This document shows positions 26,303 through 33,705 of a DNA stretch of 64,000 bases, piece by piece. Source of the DNA: Kuafuiihalomonas sp039024635 (lineage in GTDB: Bacteria; Myxococcota; Kuafuiibacteriia; Kuafuiibacteriales; Kuafuiibacteriaceae); contig JBCCQA010000016.1 in the NCBI GenBank assembly GCA_039024635.1, positions 54,232 through 118,231 of the forward strand, in the 5' to 3' direction. The notes beneath the pieces are model-generated. The model saw nothing but the letters and a program-made list of their open reading frames with translations. It searched no databases and had not been told where the DNA came from. The first letter of the stretch is position 1; each line of letters starts with the position of its first letter. Both the position numbers and the translations under genes were made by a program.

Positions 26303-26842
26303 ATGAAGATGAAGAAGTTGTTGAGAGTCTCGAGCGTCATCCTGGCCGGCCTGATGGCGCTGTCGACGGTGGCCGAAGCCCGACCTCTGGACAGAGCCGA
26401 GCGCAGAGAGGCCCGACGAGAGCGCCAGAACGAAGACGCCATCCGGCGGGCCGAGCGAGCTCGACGGGGACCGCCGGTCCGGCAGGTCGAGCGTCGCCGC
26501 GGAGTCGTCTTCCGGAATCCCGGCGTCCGGGTTCGCGTCGGCCGAGGTCGGGCCCTGACCACTCGACGGATCTTCGTTCGGAGCCGGGTCCAGGACCTGC
26601 GCTGGGACCTGGAGCGAGTGGACCGGAACGGGAACGGCATCGTGACCCGGCGGGAGCTGCGCCGGGCCGCTCGACGAGGAATCGTCTTGCCTTTCGCGGT
26701 CGAGAAGAGGGTCCTTCGTAACGGAAGGGCCTCGGTGCGGAGCCTGGTGAACGTGCACCGCAGCCAGCTCCAGGCCCGATTCGCCCGACTCGACCTCAAC
26801 CGCGACGGCGTTCTGTCGCCCTGGGAGCTGCGCCGCGCCTGA
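26303..26842 (+). CDS. Exported Arg-rich EF-hand protein
   Basis: 179 residues starting at the ATG after a strong GGAGGA site (26296-26302 region); a longer upstream frame was discarded. Signal peptide MKMKKLLRVSSVILAGLMAL ending STVAEA. A very Arg-rich segment follows (RAERREARRERQNEDAIRRA and RRRGVVFRNPGVRVRVGRGR), then two EF-hand-type loops: DRNGNGIVTRREL (about 117-129) and DLNRDGVLSPWEL near the C-terminus, both with Asp/Asn ligands at positions 1, 3, 5 and Glu at 12. Ca2+-binding exported proteins with paired EF-hands are common in Myxococcota and Planctomycetes. The combination with a strongly basic region is unusual and could bind polyanions such as DNA or polysaccharide; inference. 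Confidence 0.75.
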   Translation: MKMKKLLRVSSVILAGLMALSTVAEARPLDRAERREARRERQNEDAIRRAERARRGPPVRQVERRRGVVFRNPGVRVRVGRGRALTTRRIFVRSRVQDLRWDLERVDRNGNGIVTRRELRRAARRGIVLPFAVEKRVLRNGRASVRSLVNVHRSQLQARFARLDLNRDGVLSPWELRRA

Positions 26843-26850
26843 GCGAGGCC

Positions 26851-26884
26851 GCGCCCCGGTCTTCCACGGACCGGGGCGCTTTTT
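26851..26884 (+). terminator. Rho-independent terminator after the EF-hand gene
   Basis: An 11-base-pair GC-rich stem (26851-26861 with 26869-26879), a 7-base loop and a run of five T (26880-26884), eight bases after the stop codon. It isolates the EF-hand gene from the HMG-CoA synthase gene. Confidence 0.9.
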
Positions 26885-26933
26885 CGTCGCCTCGACTTTG
26901 ACCCTCAGCCTCTGACCGTACTCAGCTCCCCCC

Positions 26934-28397
26934 ATGCCTGGCGTCAGTGGGGCCCGACTGTATGTGCCCCGACCCCGCGTGTCCCTCGCCGACTGGTGCG
27001 AGTGGACCGACAACGACTGGAACAAGGTTCAAAACGTCGTCGGCCGAAGTTTTCGACTGCCGAGCCCGACCGAGAACGTTTACACCATGGCCGCCAACGC
27101 GGTCCTGGATCTGATCAAGACCTACGAAGTCGACCCCCGGCGCGTGGGCCTCTTGGCCTTTGGCACCGAAAGCTCGACCGACAACGCGGCGGGCGCCGTG
27201 ATCGTGCGCGGCATGGTGGACCGCGGCCTCGAACAGCTTGGTCTTCCCCGCTTGAGCCGGGAGCTAGAGGTCCCGGAGTTCAAGCACGCCTGCTTGGGCG
27301 GTGTGTATGGACTCAAGAGCGCCCTGCGCTACGTCGCAACCGACGGAAAAGACCGCATTGCGATCATGGTAGCGGCCGACGTGGCCGAGTACGAGCGGGG
27401 CTCTTCCGGAGAGCAGACCCAAGGCGCAGGCGCCGTGGCCATGCTCGTCGAGGCCGAACCCAAGATGTTCGAGGTCGATCTGTCCGGTAGCGGCAGCGCC
27501 TCTTCCTATCGGGGCCCGGACTTCCGGAAGCCCTTCGCACGGCACTTCCTGCCCGAATACGCACCCGACACGAAACGGCTCTCGGACTTCCCGGTCTTCT
27601 CGGGCAAGTACTCGACCTACGCCTACCTGGACGAGGTCACCCAGGCCGTGGAGGCCATGCTGGCCAAGCAGAGGGAGTCCGCGGGCAAGTTCTATCGCCG
27701 GGTGAAAGGCATCTTCTTCCACCGGCCCTACAAGATGATGCCGATTCAGGCGATGTCCTTCCTCTACGTTCGGGGTCTCGCCCACGGAGAGAATCACCCA
27801 GATGAACTGGCCCAGCTGTGCGATCTGGCCGAGGTGGATCCGAAGGACCTCGTGGCCGAAGCGATCGACAACCGAGACATCTTCGCCCCCATCCAAGAGG
27901 GGCGTGAACCCGAGAATCCTTTTCCGGCCACCACCGCCGTGGCCTCGGCCCTTCGGAAGCAAGAGAGCTTTCGAACTCTTCTCGCCGACAAGATGCGTCT
28001 TGGATCGGAGATGATGATGGACCTGGGCAACCTGTACTCGGCCGCCCTCCCCGCCTGGTTGGCGGCCGGCTTCGAAGAGGCCGTAGACGGCGGAGGACTC
28101 GCGCCCCACGATCCCTTGGTGGGCATCGGCTACGGAAGCGGCGACGCGGCCGAGTCCATGCCGCTGTTCGTGGTCCCTGGCTGGGAACGGGCGGCTCGAC
28201 GCATCGGCTTCCGGGCGGCGCTCGAGAACGAGCCCTTGGACCTCACGCGAGAGGCCTACGAAGCCCTTCACGACGGGGATCGGAGCATCGACATCGGGGC
28301 CGAGCCCAAGAATGCCTTCGTGGTGAGCCGAGTGGGCGACAGCTATAGCCCCGGCTTCCAGGACCTCGGCGTCGAGTATTACGAGTATCGAAGCTGA
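26934..28397 (+). CDS. Hydroxymethylglutaryl-CoA synthase family protein
   Basis: 487 residues, thiolase fold. The active-site triad can be read: general acid/base Glu in FGTESSTDN, nucleophile Cys in EFKHACLGGVYGL, and His in FFHRPYKMMP. The closing motif YGSGDAAESMPLFVVPGW and NLYSAALPAWLA fit HMG-CoA synthase rather than KAS III. It condenses acetyl-CoA and acetoacetyl-CoA, usually for the mevalonate route to isoprenoids. In some bacteria related enzymes do beta-branching in polyketides, but no acyl-carrier or polyketide gene is nearby, so the mevalonate role is favoured. Mevalonate genes in a Gram-negative fit Myxococcota/Bradymonadota. ATG at 26934; the stop is 12 bases from the convergent gene at 28410. 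Confidence 0.88.
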   Translation: MPGVSGARLYVPRPRVSLADWCEWTDNDWNKVQNVVGRSFRLPSPTENVYTMAANAVLDLIKTYEVDPRRVGLLAFGTESSTDNAAGAVIVRGMVDRGLEQLGLPRLSRELEVPEFKHACLGGVYGLKSALRYVATDGKDRIAIMVAADVAEYERGSSGEQTQGAGAVAMLVEAEPKMFEVDLSGSGSASSYRGPDFRKPFARHFLPEYAPDTKRLSDFPVFSGKYSTYAYLDEVTQAVEAMLAKQRESAGKFYRRVKGIFFHRPYKMMPIQAMSFLYVRGLAHGENHPDELAQLCDLAEVDPKDLVAEAIDNRDIFAPIQEGREPENPFPATTAVASALRKQESFRTLLADKMRLGSEMMMDLGNLYSAALPAWLAAGFEEAVDGGGLAPHDPLVGIGYGSGDAAESMPLFVVPGWERAARRIGFRAALENEPLDLTREAYEALHDGDRSIDIGAEPKNAFVVSRVGDSYSPGFQDLGVEYYEYRS

Positions 28398-28409
28398 GGG
28401 ATCGGGCCC

Positions 28410-29318
28410 CTAGTTGCGCACTGCGTCGTTTCGAGAAAACGGGAGGCCGATGCGGCGAAGGGCCGCCTCCCCACCTTCGCCGTTCAGCTGCCAGTAAGGC
28501 AGGCGGGCCACGCCCTGCAGTTCGCCCGCGTCTCGGGGACCTCGCCAGCGGATGATGCGGTGAGGGAAGGCCTCTTCGACCTGATAGACCCAGGAGCCGC
28601 TCGGCGAGCGAACCACGACCTCGTGGACCTCGAATCGACCTGCTGGCGTCTGGACCGACTGGCGCTCCTTTGAGCGCTCGATGGTGGCCATCTCGACGGC
28701 GTGTCCTCTGTGCTCCAGGACCGCGATTTCGAAGTCTCGAAGCAGGGGTCGCTGGATCGAGACCCCAGGCTCCAAAGGCTCCGGGATCCCTCGGACCAGG
28801 ATCGGGAGCTGGGCCGCAGTGATGCCGTTGGCCGGAAGCGCCAGCTCTTCGGTCTGATCACCCTCCCCGTCGAAGTAGCTGAAGCCCCGCCGCGTGATCC
28901 TCTCGGGGGCGAAGAGAAGCTCTTCGAAGGTGTTTCCGCACCATTCCTGAGCCGAGAAGGTGATCTTGGCCGGCCGTCCTGGACCTCGGCCCCCATGGCC
29001 TTCCAGGCCCATGAAGACGCTGGTCATCAGATTGTAGTCGTAGATCCCAGTCTGGTAGTCCTTCACTGCGTTGAGCTTGAGGACCTGGAAGACGTCGCTG
29101 TCCGGGTGCCGGCCATCGTCGGCCTTGACCCTGTCGGACTCCGAGAAGGGCTCGGTAACGAAGACCAGGACCACCGTCCCCGACCGACGCTGGCCGTACC
29201 GGGACTGCTCCAGGGCGTAGCCCGCAACTTCCGCATTTCCGTCGAACCAGTGCTGAGAGAATTGAGGCGTGACGGCGAAGGCCGCCAAGAGGACGGGGAG
29301 CACATCTTCAGCATCCAC
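28410..29318 (-). CDS. Conserved hypothetical protein, probably exported
   Basis: About 302 residues from a GTG at 29318; a second GTG at 29303 gives VLPVLLAAFAVTPQFSQHWF as a short signal-like leader. The body has GYALEQSRYGQRRSGTVVLV, LVFVTEPFSESDRVKADD, DYNLMTSVFMGLEG and a Trp/Cys segment ITFSAQEWCGNTFEELLF, then a beta-rich C-terminus ending in PYWQLNGEGGEAALRRIGLP. Proteins with this pattern occur in Myxococcota as uncharacterised secreted proteins (recollection, not checked); I assign no function. A longer frame reaching 29864 runs through the acyltransferase gene on the other strand and was rejected. Divergent from 29385 with a 66-base gap. Confidence 0.65.
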   Translation of the reverse strand: MDAEDVLPVLLAAFAVTPQFSQHWFDGNAEVAGYALEQSRYGQRRSGTVVLVFVTEPFSESDRVKADDGRHPDSDVFQVLKLNAVKDYQTGIYDYNLMTSVFMGLEGHGGRGPGRPAKITFSAQEWCGNTFEELLFAPERITRRGFSYFDGEGDQTEELALPANGITAAQLPILVRGIPEPLEPGVSIQRPLLRDFEIAVLEHRGHAVEMATIERSKERQSVQTPAGRFEVHEVVVRSPSGSWVYQVEEAFPHRIIRWRGPRDAGELQGVARLPYWQLNGEGGEAALRRIGLPFSRNDAVRN

Positions 29319-29384
29319 GCCCGCCGAGCTGGCCCCAAAGGAAACTCGCCTTAGCTCGCGGCCTGCTGTACCCCCGGTGTCGTC

Positions 29385-31010
29385 TTGGTCACGCGACGGG
29401 AAGATTTGGAAGGGATCCGGGAGGAGCTGGTCTTCAGGGTCAGCGAGCAGGTTCTGGCTCGGGGCAGCGCGTCCGAGGTCCTCGAAGAGTCGGTGTACTA
29501 CGAACGCAAGCGCATCGCCGAGGACCGGGGCTCTCCGGCCCGGGAACGAGACCGCTCTTTTTGGGAAGAACTGGCCCGACGGCTGCGCAGGGCGCCCGAG
29601 CATGAGCAGCCGGCTCTCGTTCGGGAAGCAGTCGAACACTACGGCCAGGAGATCGAAGGCCACTTCGATCCCCGCATCTACACCCTTGTCACCAAGGCAT
29701 TGCCGAGCACGATGGGCGTGGTCCTGAACGCCGTCTCGCCTAGCAAGTTCGTCCAGCGCTTTCCCAAGGTCCCCAGCCTCGACGACTGCGTGACCCTCGA
29801 AGGCGAAACGGAGCAGCTGCAGGGGCTTCGGGACAAGGGGACGGTCATTCTCGTCCCGACCCACTCCAGCAACCTGGACTCGATCGTCATGGGCTACGGC
29901 CTGTACCGGCTCGGTCTGCCGCCCTTCATCTACGGCGCCGGGCTGAACCTCTTCCGCAATCGCCTAATCGGCTTCTTCATGCACAACCTAGGCGCCTATA
30001 CGGTGGACCGGAAGAAGCAGGACCCGCTCTACAAGGAGGTCCTGAAGACTTACGCCACACTCACGCTCGAGTTCGGCTACGACAATCTCTTCTTCCCGGG
30101 CGGCACCCGAGCCCGCAGCGGCGCGGTCGAGAGCAAGCTGAAGCTGGGCCTCCTAGGCACCGGCCTGTCGGCCTATGTGAACAACCTGAAGCGCAAGTCG
30201 GATCAGCCCAACATCTACGTCGTTCCCGCGACCCTGAACTACCAGCTCGTCTTGGAGGCCGAGACGCTGATTGACGACTTCCTGTCCGCCGTCGGCAAGA
30301 GTCGCTACATCATCGAGGACGACGAGTTCAGCCAGCCCCGAACGGTCTTCGGCTTCCTGAGCAAGCTCATCAGTCTCGACGCAAAGATCACCCTAAGGGT
30401 CGGAAAAGCACTCGACCCCTTTGGCAACCCCGTGGACGACGAAGGCCGTAGCCTCGACCCTGCAGGACGTTTCATCGACATCGAGCGCTACACCTGGGTC
30501 GACGGGCGTCCGGCTGAGGATCCCTCTCGGGACAAGGAGTACATCTCCGAGTGCGCCGAGCGAATCTGCGAGGCCTTCTTCCGAGACAACGTCATCGAGA
30601 ACACCCATGTACTGGCCCGCGCCCTCTTCGACACGCTGCGAGACAGGAACCCACAGCTGGGCGTGTTCAAGCTGATCCGCACCCGGGGGATGCAGGATCA
30701 GGTCCCGGCCGTGGACCTGCACGAGCGTATCGACAGCCTGCTCAGCGAGCTGAGGGAACTGGAGAGGGCGGGCCGAATCCGTCTCGGAAGCTCGTGTCGA
30801 GGCAGCGCAGCCGACGTTGTCGCCGGCGGGCTGGCGGTCTTCGAGACCTACCACTCCCGCCCCGCGGCCGAACGCCACGGGGATAGGGTCGGGAGCGGAG
30901 ACCCGACCCTGCTTCTCTTCTATCAGAACCGCCTGGAGGGCTACGCCCTCGGCCGTCATCGCCCCGTGCTCACCCCCGACCATCGCTCGCTTCGACCGGA
31001 GGAGCAGTAA
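29385..31010 (+). CDS. PlsB-like glycerol-3-phosphate/acyl acyltransferase
   Basis: 541 residues. The acyltransferase HX4D motif is THSSNLDSI (His and Asp preserved), the second motif is NRLIGFFMHNLGAY, and FFPGGTRARSG is the substrate-phosphate motif (GxRxRSG as in PlsB-type enzymes). Later motif region YVVPATLNYQLVLEAETLI matches the PxxxxY pattern. Long N- and C-terminal extensions put it in the large glycerol-3-phosphate acyltransferase group rather than PlsC. It should transfer a fatty acyl chain to sn-glycerol-3-phosphate at the inner membrane. TTG start at 29385. The stop and the next start share one base (TAATG) with a gene whose product can make glycerol-3-phosphate, so substrate supply and use appear coupled. 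Confidence 0.8.
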   Translation: MVTRREDLEGIREELVFRVSEQVLARGSASEVLEESVYYERKRIAEDRGSPARERDRSFWEELARRLRRAPEHEQPALVREAVEHYGQEIEGHFDPRIYTLVTKALPSTMGVVLNAVSPSKFVQRFPKVPSLDDCVTLEGETEQLQGLRDKGTVILVPTHSSNLDSIVMGYGLYRLGLPPFIYGAGLNLFRNRLIGFFMHNLGAYTVDRKKQDPLYKEVLKTYATLTLEFGYDNLFFPGGTRARSGAVESKLKLGLLGTGLSAYVNNLKRKSDQPNIYVVPATLNYQLVLEAETLIDDFLSAVGKSRYIIEDDEFSQPRTVFGFLSKLISLDAKITLRVGKALDPFGNPVDDEGRSLDPAGRFIDIERYTWVDGRPAEDPSRDKEYISECAERICEAFFRDNVIENTHVLARALFDTLRDRNPQLGVFKLIRTRGMQDQVPAVDLHERIDSLLSELRELERAGRIRLGSSCRGSAADVVAGGLAVFETYHSRPAAERHGDRVGSGDPTLLLFYQNRLEGYALGRHRPVLTPDHRSLRPEEQ

Positions 31011-31921
31011 TGAAGGCTAGGGTGTGCCTGCTGGGCCAAGGCGACATTGCCCACGCGATGGCCCGAATGCTGGTGAACGTGGAGCTGGTGTGCTCGCCGG
31101 AAGACGAGCCTCAAGGCCCGACCGTTCGTCGTAGCTCGACTTGGGAAGAGGCCCTGGATGGGAGCCGGGTCGTCGTGCTGGCGGCCAACGCCGATCGACT
31201 GGCCGAGCTGGCCGAGCGCTACGGTCCCCACGCCCTGGGTGACCACGTGGTCGTGACCGCGGCTCGGGGGATGCGGGCAGGCTTCGAACTCCCCCACGAG
31301 ACCATTCGACGCTACACCTGCGCTCGTAAGATCGGCGTGTTCGGCGGGCCGCTTCACGCTCAGGAAGTCGCGGCCGAACACCACGCGACAGTGGTCCTGG
31401 CCTCCCGCTTCCGCGAGGCAGCCCGGGTCGTCGACACCTTGGTCCCTGAGGAACGGGTGACGGTGGAGCATACCACGGACTTGGTCGGGGTCGGCGTCGC
31501 GGGCGCCTACGGTCACGTGACTTCGGTGCTGACGGGGATGGGTCAAGCCTTGTCTTGGACGCCGACCGCGGTGGGTCTGCTCGTCGCCCACGGCATGGTC
31601 GAGGCCCGAAACTTGGGCGTGGCGGCCGGCGGAGAACCTGCAACCTATCAGGGCATCGTGGGCTGGGGAGAGCTCATCCCCCGCACCCAAGGTCGCTCCA
31701 ACCGCCACGGCGAACTCGGAGCCGCCTTGGTGCAGAGCGGCGAACGCCCCGCGGGTCAACTCGAAGTGCTCACCACACTGCGAGAGTCGATGCGCTTCGG
31801 CCAGACACACGACATTGCAACGCCCGTAGCGGACGCCCTCCATAGAGTGGTCGACAGTCAAGAAGAGGCCGCTTCGGCCCTAGGCGCCCTCCTTCGCAGC
31901 CCGCTCGACCCTCGGCACTAG
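31010..31921 (+). CDS. GpsA-like NAD(P)-dependent glycerol-3-phosphate dehydrogenase
   Basis: 303 residues. N-terminal nucleotide-binding fold (RVCLLGQGDIAHAMARML), then VVLAANADRLAELAERY and VVVTAARGM, the position of the GpsA ITKG strand. The helical C-terminal domain has KIGVFGGPLHAQEVA (compare GPSFAxEV), DLVGVGVAGAYGHVTSVLTG (compare KNV.AIA.G with Lys replaced), and GRSNRHGELGAAL (compare TRNRRFG). Several catalytic-domain residues differ from canonical GpsA, notably the usual catalytic Lys of the KN motif, so it may be a diverged paralogue. Translational coupling to the acyltransferase supports a glycerol-phosphate role. Its last four bases are shared with the convergent membrane-protein gene. 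Confidence 0.72.
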   Translation: MKARVCLLGQGDIAHAMARMLVNVELVCSPEDEPQGPTVRRSSTWEEALDGSRVVVLAANADRLAELAERYGPHALGDHVVVTAARGMRAGFELPHETIRRYTCARKIGVFGGPLHAQEVAAEHHATVVLASRFREAARVVDTLVPEERVTVEHTTDLVGVGVAGAYGHVTSVLTGMGQALSWTPTAVGLLVAHGMVEARNLGVAAGGEPATYQGIVGWGELIPRTQGRSNRHGELGAALVQSGERPAGQLEVLTTLRESMRFGQTHDIATPVADALHRVVDSQEEAASALGALLRSPLDPRH

Positions 31922-32538
31922 GCTGCGGTCTCGTCTCGGGCAGGAAGGGCGATCTGGCTGGGTGCGTCCGTCGCGTCGCCCGGACTCTCGTCCTCAGGCA
32001 GCTCGGGTTTGGCGAGCAGCTGTCCCTGAAAGCCCCGCACGAAGTGAAAGACGAGAGAGAGCATGCCGGCGGCCAGAGCGACCACGACGCCGAGGTCGAT
32101 GACGCCTCGGGTGGGCTGGGGAAGCACTTTGACCAGCGCGATCAGGCCCACCAGGCCGAGAGCAAGGCCCCAGCTGACCACGAGCCGCCGCCGCCGGGCC
32201 CCGAAGAAGCCCATGCAGAAGAGCGGGGCCAAGGCCCGCCGCGTCCAGGAGCGCTCGAAACGAAGGTGATGCGCTCTCGCCGCGACTCTGGGACAAAAAC
32301 CGCGGTGAAAGGCCTTGAAGCCCTCGGTGTAGCCGAAGAAGGCTAGGCTCAGACCGTAGGCCGCCAAGACGTGCAGGGGCTGGGACTCCTGAAGCGGCTC
32401 GAGGCCGATGGGCAGGAGCCGAACGACAGCGGCGCCCAACACCGCGAGGACCCCAAAAACGCCCCAAAACGCTGCCCAGCTGCGCCCAGCCATCCTCTGC
32501 GAGAAGCCGGTATGCACCCGGTTCCTGTCAACGAGCAT
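31918..32538 (-). CDS. Inner-membrane protein of unknown function
   Basis: About 206 residues from the ATG at 32538 (MLVDRNRVH); a GTG nine codons later (VHTGFSQRMAGRS) has a better ribosome site, AGGAA, and may be used. Four hydrophobic segments are evident: AAFWGVFGVLAVLGAAVVRLL, LHVLAAYGLSLAFFGYTEGF, LVVSWGLALGLVGLIALVKV and VIDLGVVVALAAGMLSLVFH. A basic cytosolic loop lies between the second and third. The C-terminus is acidic. No family recognised. Divergent from the SRPBCC-tail gene with 67 bases between. Confidence 0.7.
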   Translation of the reverse strand: MLVDRNRVHTGFSQRMAGRSWAAFWGVFGVLAVLGAAVVRLLPIGLEPLQESQPLHVLAAYGLSLAFFGYTEGFKAFHRGFCPRVAARAHHLRFERSWTRRALAPLFCMGFFGARRRRLVVSWGLALGLVGLIALVKVLPQPTRGVIDLGVVVALAAGMLSLVFHFVRGFQGQLLAKPELPEDESPGDATDAPSQIALPARDETAA

Positions 32539-32605
32539 CAGCCCAGAAGTTGACGGGGGTTCCCTGGACCCACTAGGGTGCTGGAACGCGGGCATCCGGG
32601 TAACC

Positions 32606-33661
32606 ATGGAAGTCGTCGAGCTGCACGTATCCGGGCTGATCCCGACCCGACCTGACCGTCTGTACGCGGCGTGGTTGGACGAGCGGGATCACGCAAGCTT
32701 CACCGGTGGTGGACCCGCCCAAATCGAAGCCAAGGTCGGGGGTACGATCGTCACGGGAGATGGTCGTTACTCGGGCAAGATCACCAAGCTGCGTTCGGGC
32801 ACCCAGATCAGCTTCACGCTCCGAACACCTGATTTCCCCGAACAGGCCGAAGACAGCAAGGTCACCGTGAGCTTCGACACACACTCGGACGCCGAGACAC
32901 TTATCGAGATTCGGCACTCCAAGGTACCGGGCCCCCTCGGCCCTGAATTGGAGCGTCACTGGCTCGACCACTACGTGATGCCGATGAGGGGCTTCTTCGC
33001 CGCACTCCCGGCCTCGCCGCCCCCCGCACCGCCTCAAGCCGCCCCCGAGGCCAAGCCGCCGGCCGCCAAAGCAACTCCGGCCAAGAAGTCGAAGGCTCCG
33101 AAGAGCACCGGCCCGTCCTCGTCCTCGGCCGATGGGGCCCAGAAGGCCGCCTCCGGCAAGGCGGTCAAGGAAGCCGCCCCTAAGCAAGCGCCGGCCAACA
33201 AGGCCGCCGCGAAGAAGGCACCGCCCAAGGGGACGGCCGCGAAGAAGGCACCGGCCACGAAGGCCGCCCCAAAGAAGGCGCCGCCCACGGGGACGGCCGC
33301 GAAGAAGGCGCCGGCCAAGAAGGCCGCCCCAAAGAAGGCGCCGGCCAAGGGGACGGCCCCAAAGAAGGCGCCGGCCAAGAAGGCCGCAGCAAAGAAAGCG
33401 CCGGCCAAGAAGGCCGCCGCAAAGAAGGCGCCGGCCAAGAAGACCGCCGCAAAGAAGGCGCCGGCCAAGAAGGCCGCTGCGAAGAAGGCGCCAGCCAAGA
33501 AGGCCGTGGCAAAGAAAACTGCGGCCAAGAAGACACCGGCCAAGAAGGCCAGCGGCGGCTCGGGCCGAAGCCCGTCCTCCTCCGCCCGCTCCAAGCCCGC
33601 GACAAAGAAGAAGACGGCAGCCAAGAAGAAGGCCCGTCCCCTCAAGAAAACGACCCGCTAG
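32606..33661 (+). CDS. SRPBCC (AHSA1-type) domain fused to a histone-H1-like Lys/Ala/Pro tail
   Basis: 351 residues. Residues 1-135 form a START/SRPBCC domain of the activator-of-Hsp90 type: VVELHVSGLIPTRPDRLYAAW at the start, FTGGGPAQIEAKVGGTIVTG and the final helix LERHWLDHYVMPMRGFFAAL. Residues about 145-351 are low-complexity: a Pro/Ala linker and many near-copies of AAKKAPAKKA, ending KKTAAKKKARPLKKTTR. Such tails are typical of linker histones and of bacterial H1-like proteins and bind DNA non-specifically. The ATG at 32606 is preferred because residues before it do not fit the fold. I know of no characterised protein with this pairing; a nucleoid-associated ligand-binding protein is plausible. 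Confidence 0.82.
   Translation: MEVVELHVSGLIPTRPDRLYAAWLDERDHASFTGGGPAQIEAKVGGTIVTGDGRYSGKITKLRSGTQISFTLRTPDFPEQAEDSKVTVSFDTHSDAETLIEIRHSKVPGPLGPELERHWLDHYVMPMRGFFAALPASPPPAPPQAAPEAKPPAAKATPAKKSKAPKSTGPSSSSADGAQKAASGKAVKEAAPKQAPANKAAAKKAPPKGTAAKKAPATKAAPKKAPPTGTAAKKAPAKKAAPKKAPAKGTAPKKAPAKKAAAKKAPAKKAAAKKAPAKKTAAKKAPAKKAAAKKAPAKKAVAKKTAAKKTPAKKASGGSGRSPSSSARSKPATKKKTAAKKKARPLKKTTR
33191..33550 (+). repeat. Roughly 30-base tandem repeats encoding the AAKKAPAKKA tail
   Basis: About a dozen degenerate units of some 27-30 bases built on AAGAAGGCGCCGGCCAAGAA encode the Lys/Ala/Pro tail. Units remain in phase, so length variation between strains would change tail charge without breaking the frame. 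Confidence 0.8.
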
Positions 33662-33705
33662 GGGGTGTCGGGAGCAACGAGCTTCGCGCGGCAACCTTGT
33701 CTGCG

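Noticed and set aside
28410..29864. Extended version of the minus-strand hypothetical gene
   Set aside because: The added 180 codons are antisense to the acyltransferase gene; the protein-like part begins near 29318.
33034..33645. 203-codon minus-strand frame with repeated hydrophobic AFLAGAFF-type segments, resembling a membrane protein
   Set aside because: It is the antisense of the Lys/Ala/Pro repeat tail. The apparent membrane pattern arises from reading the repeats backwards.
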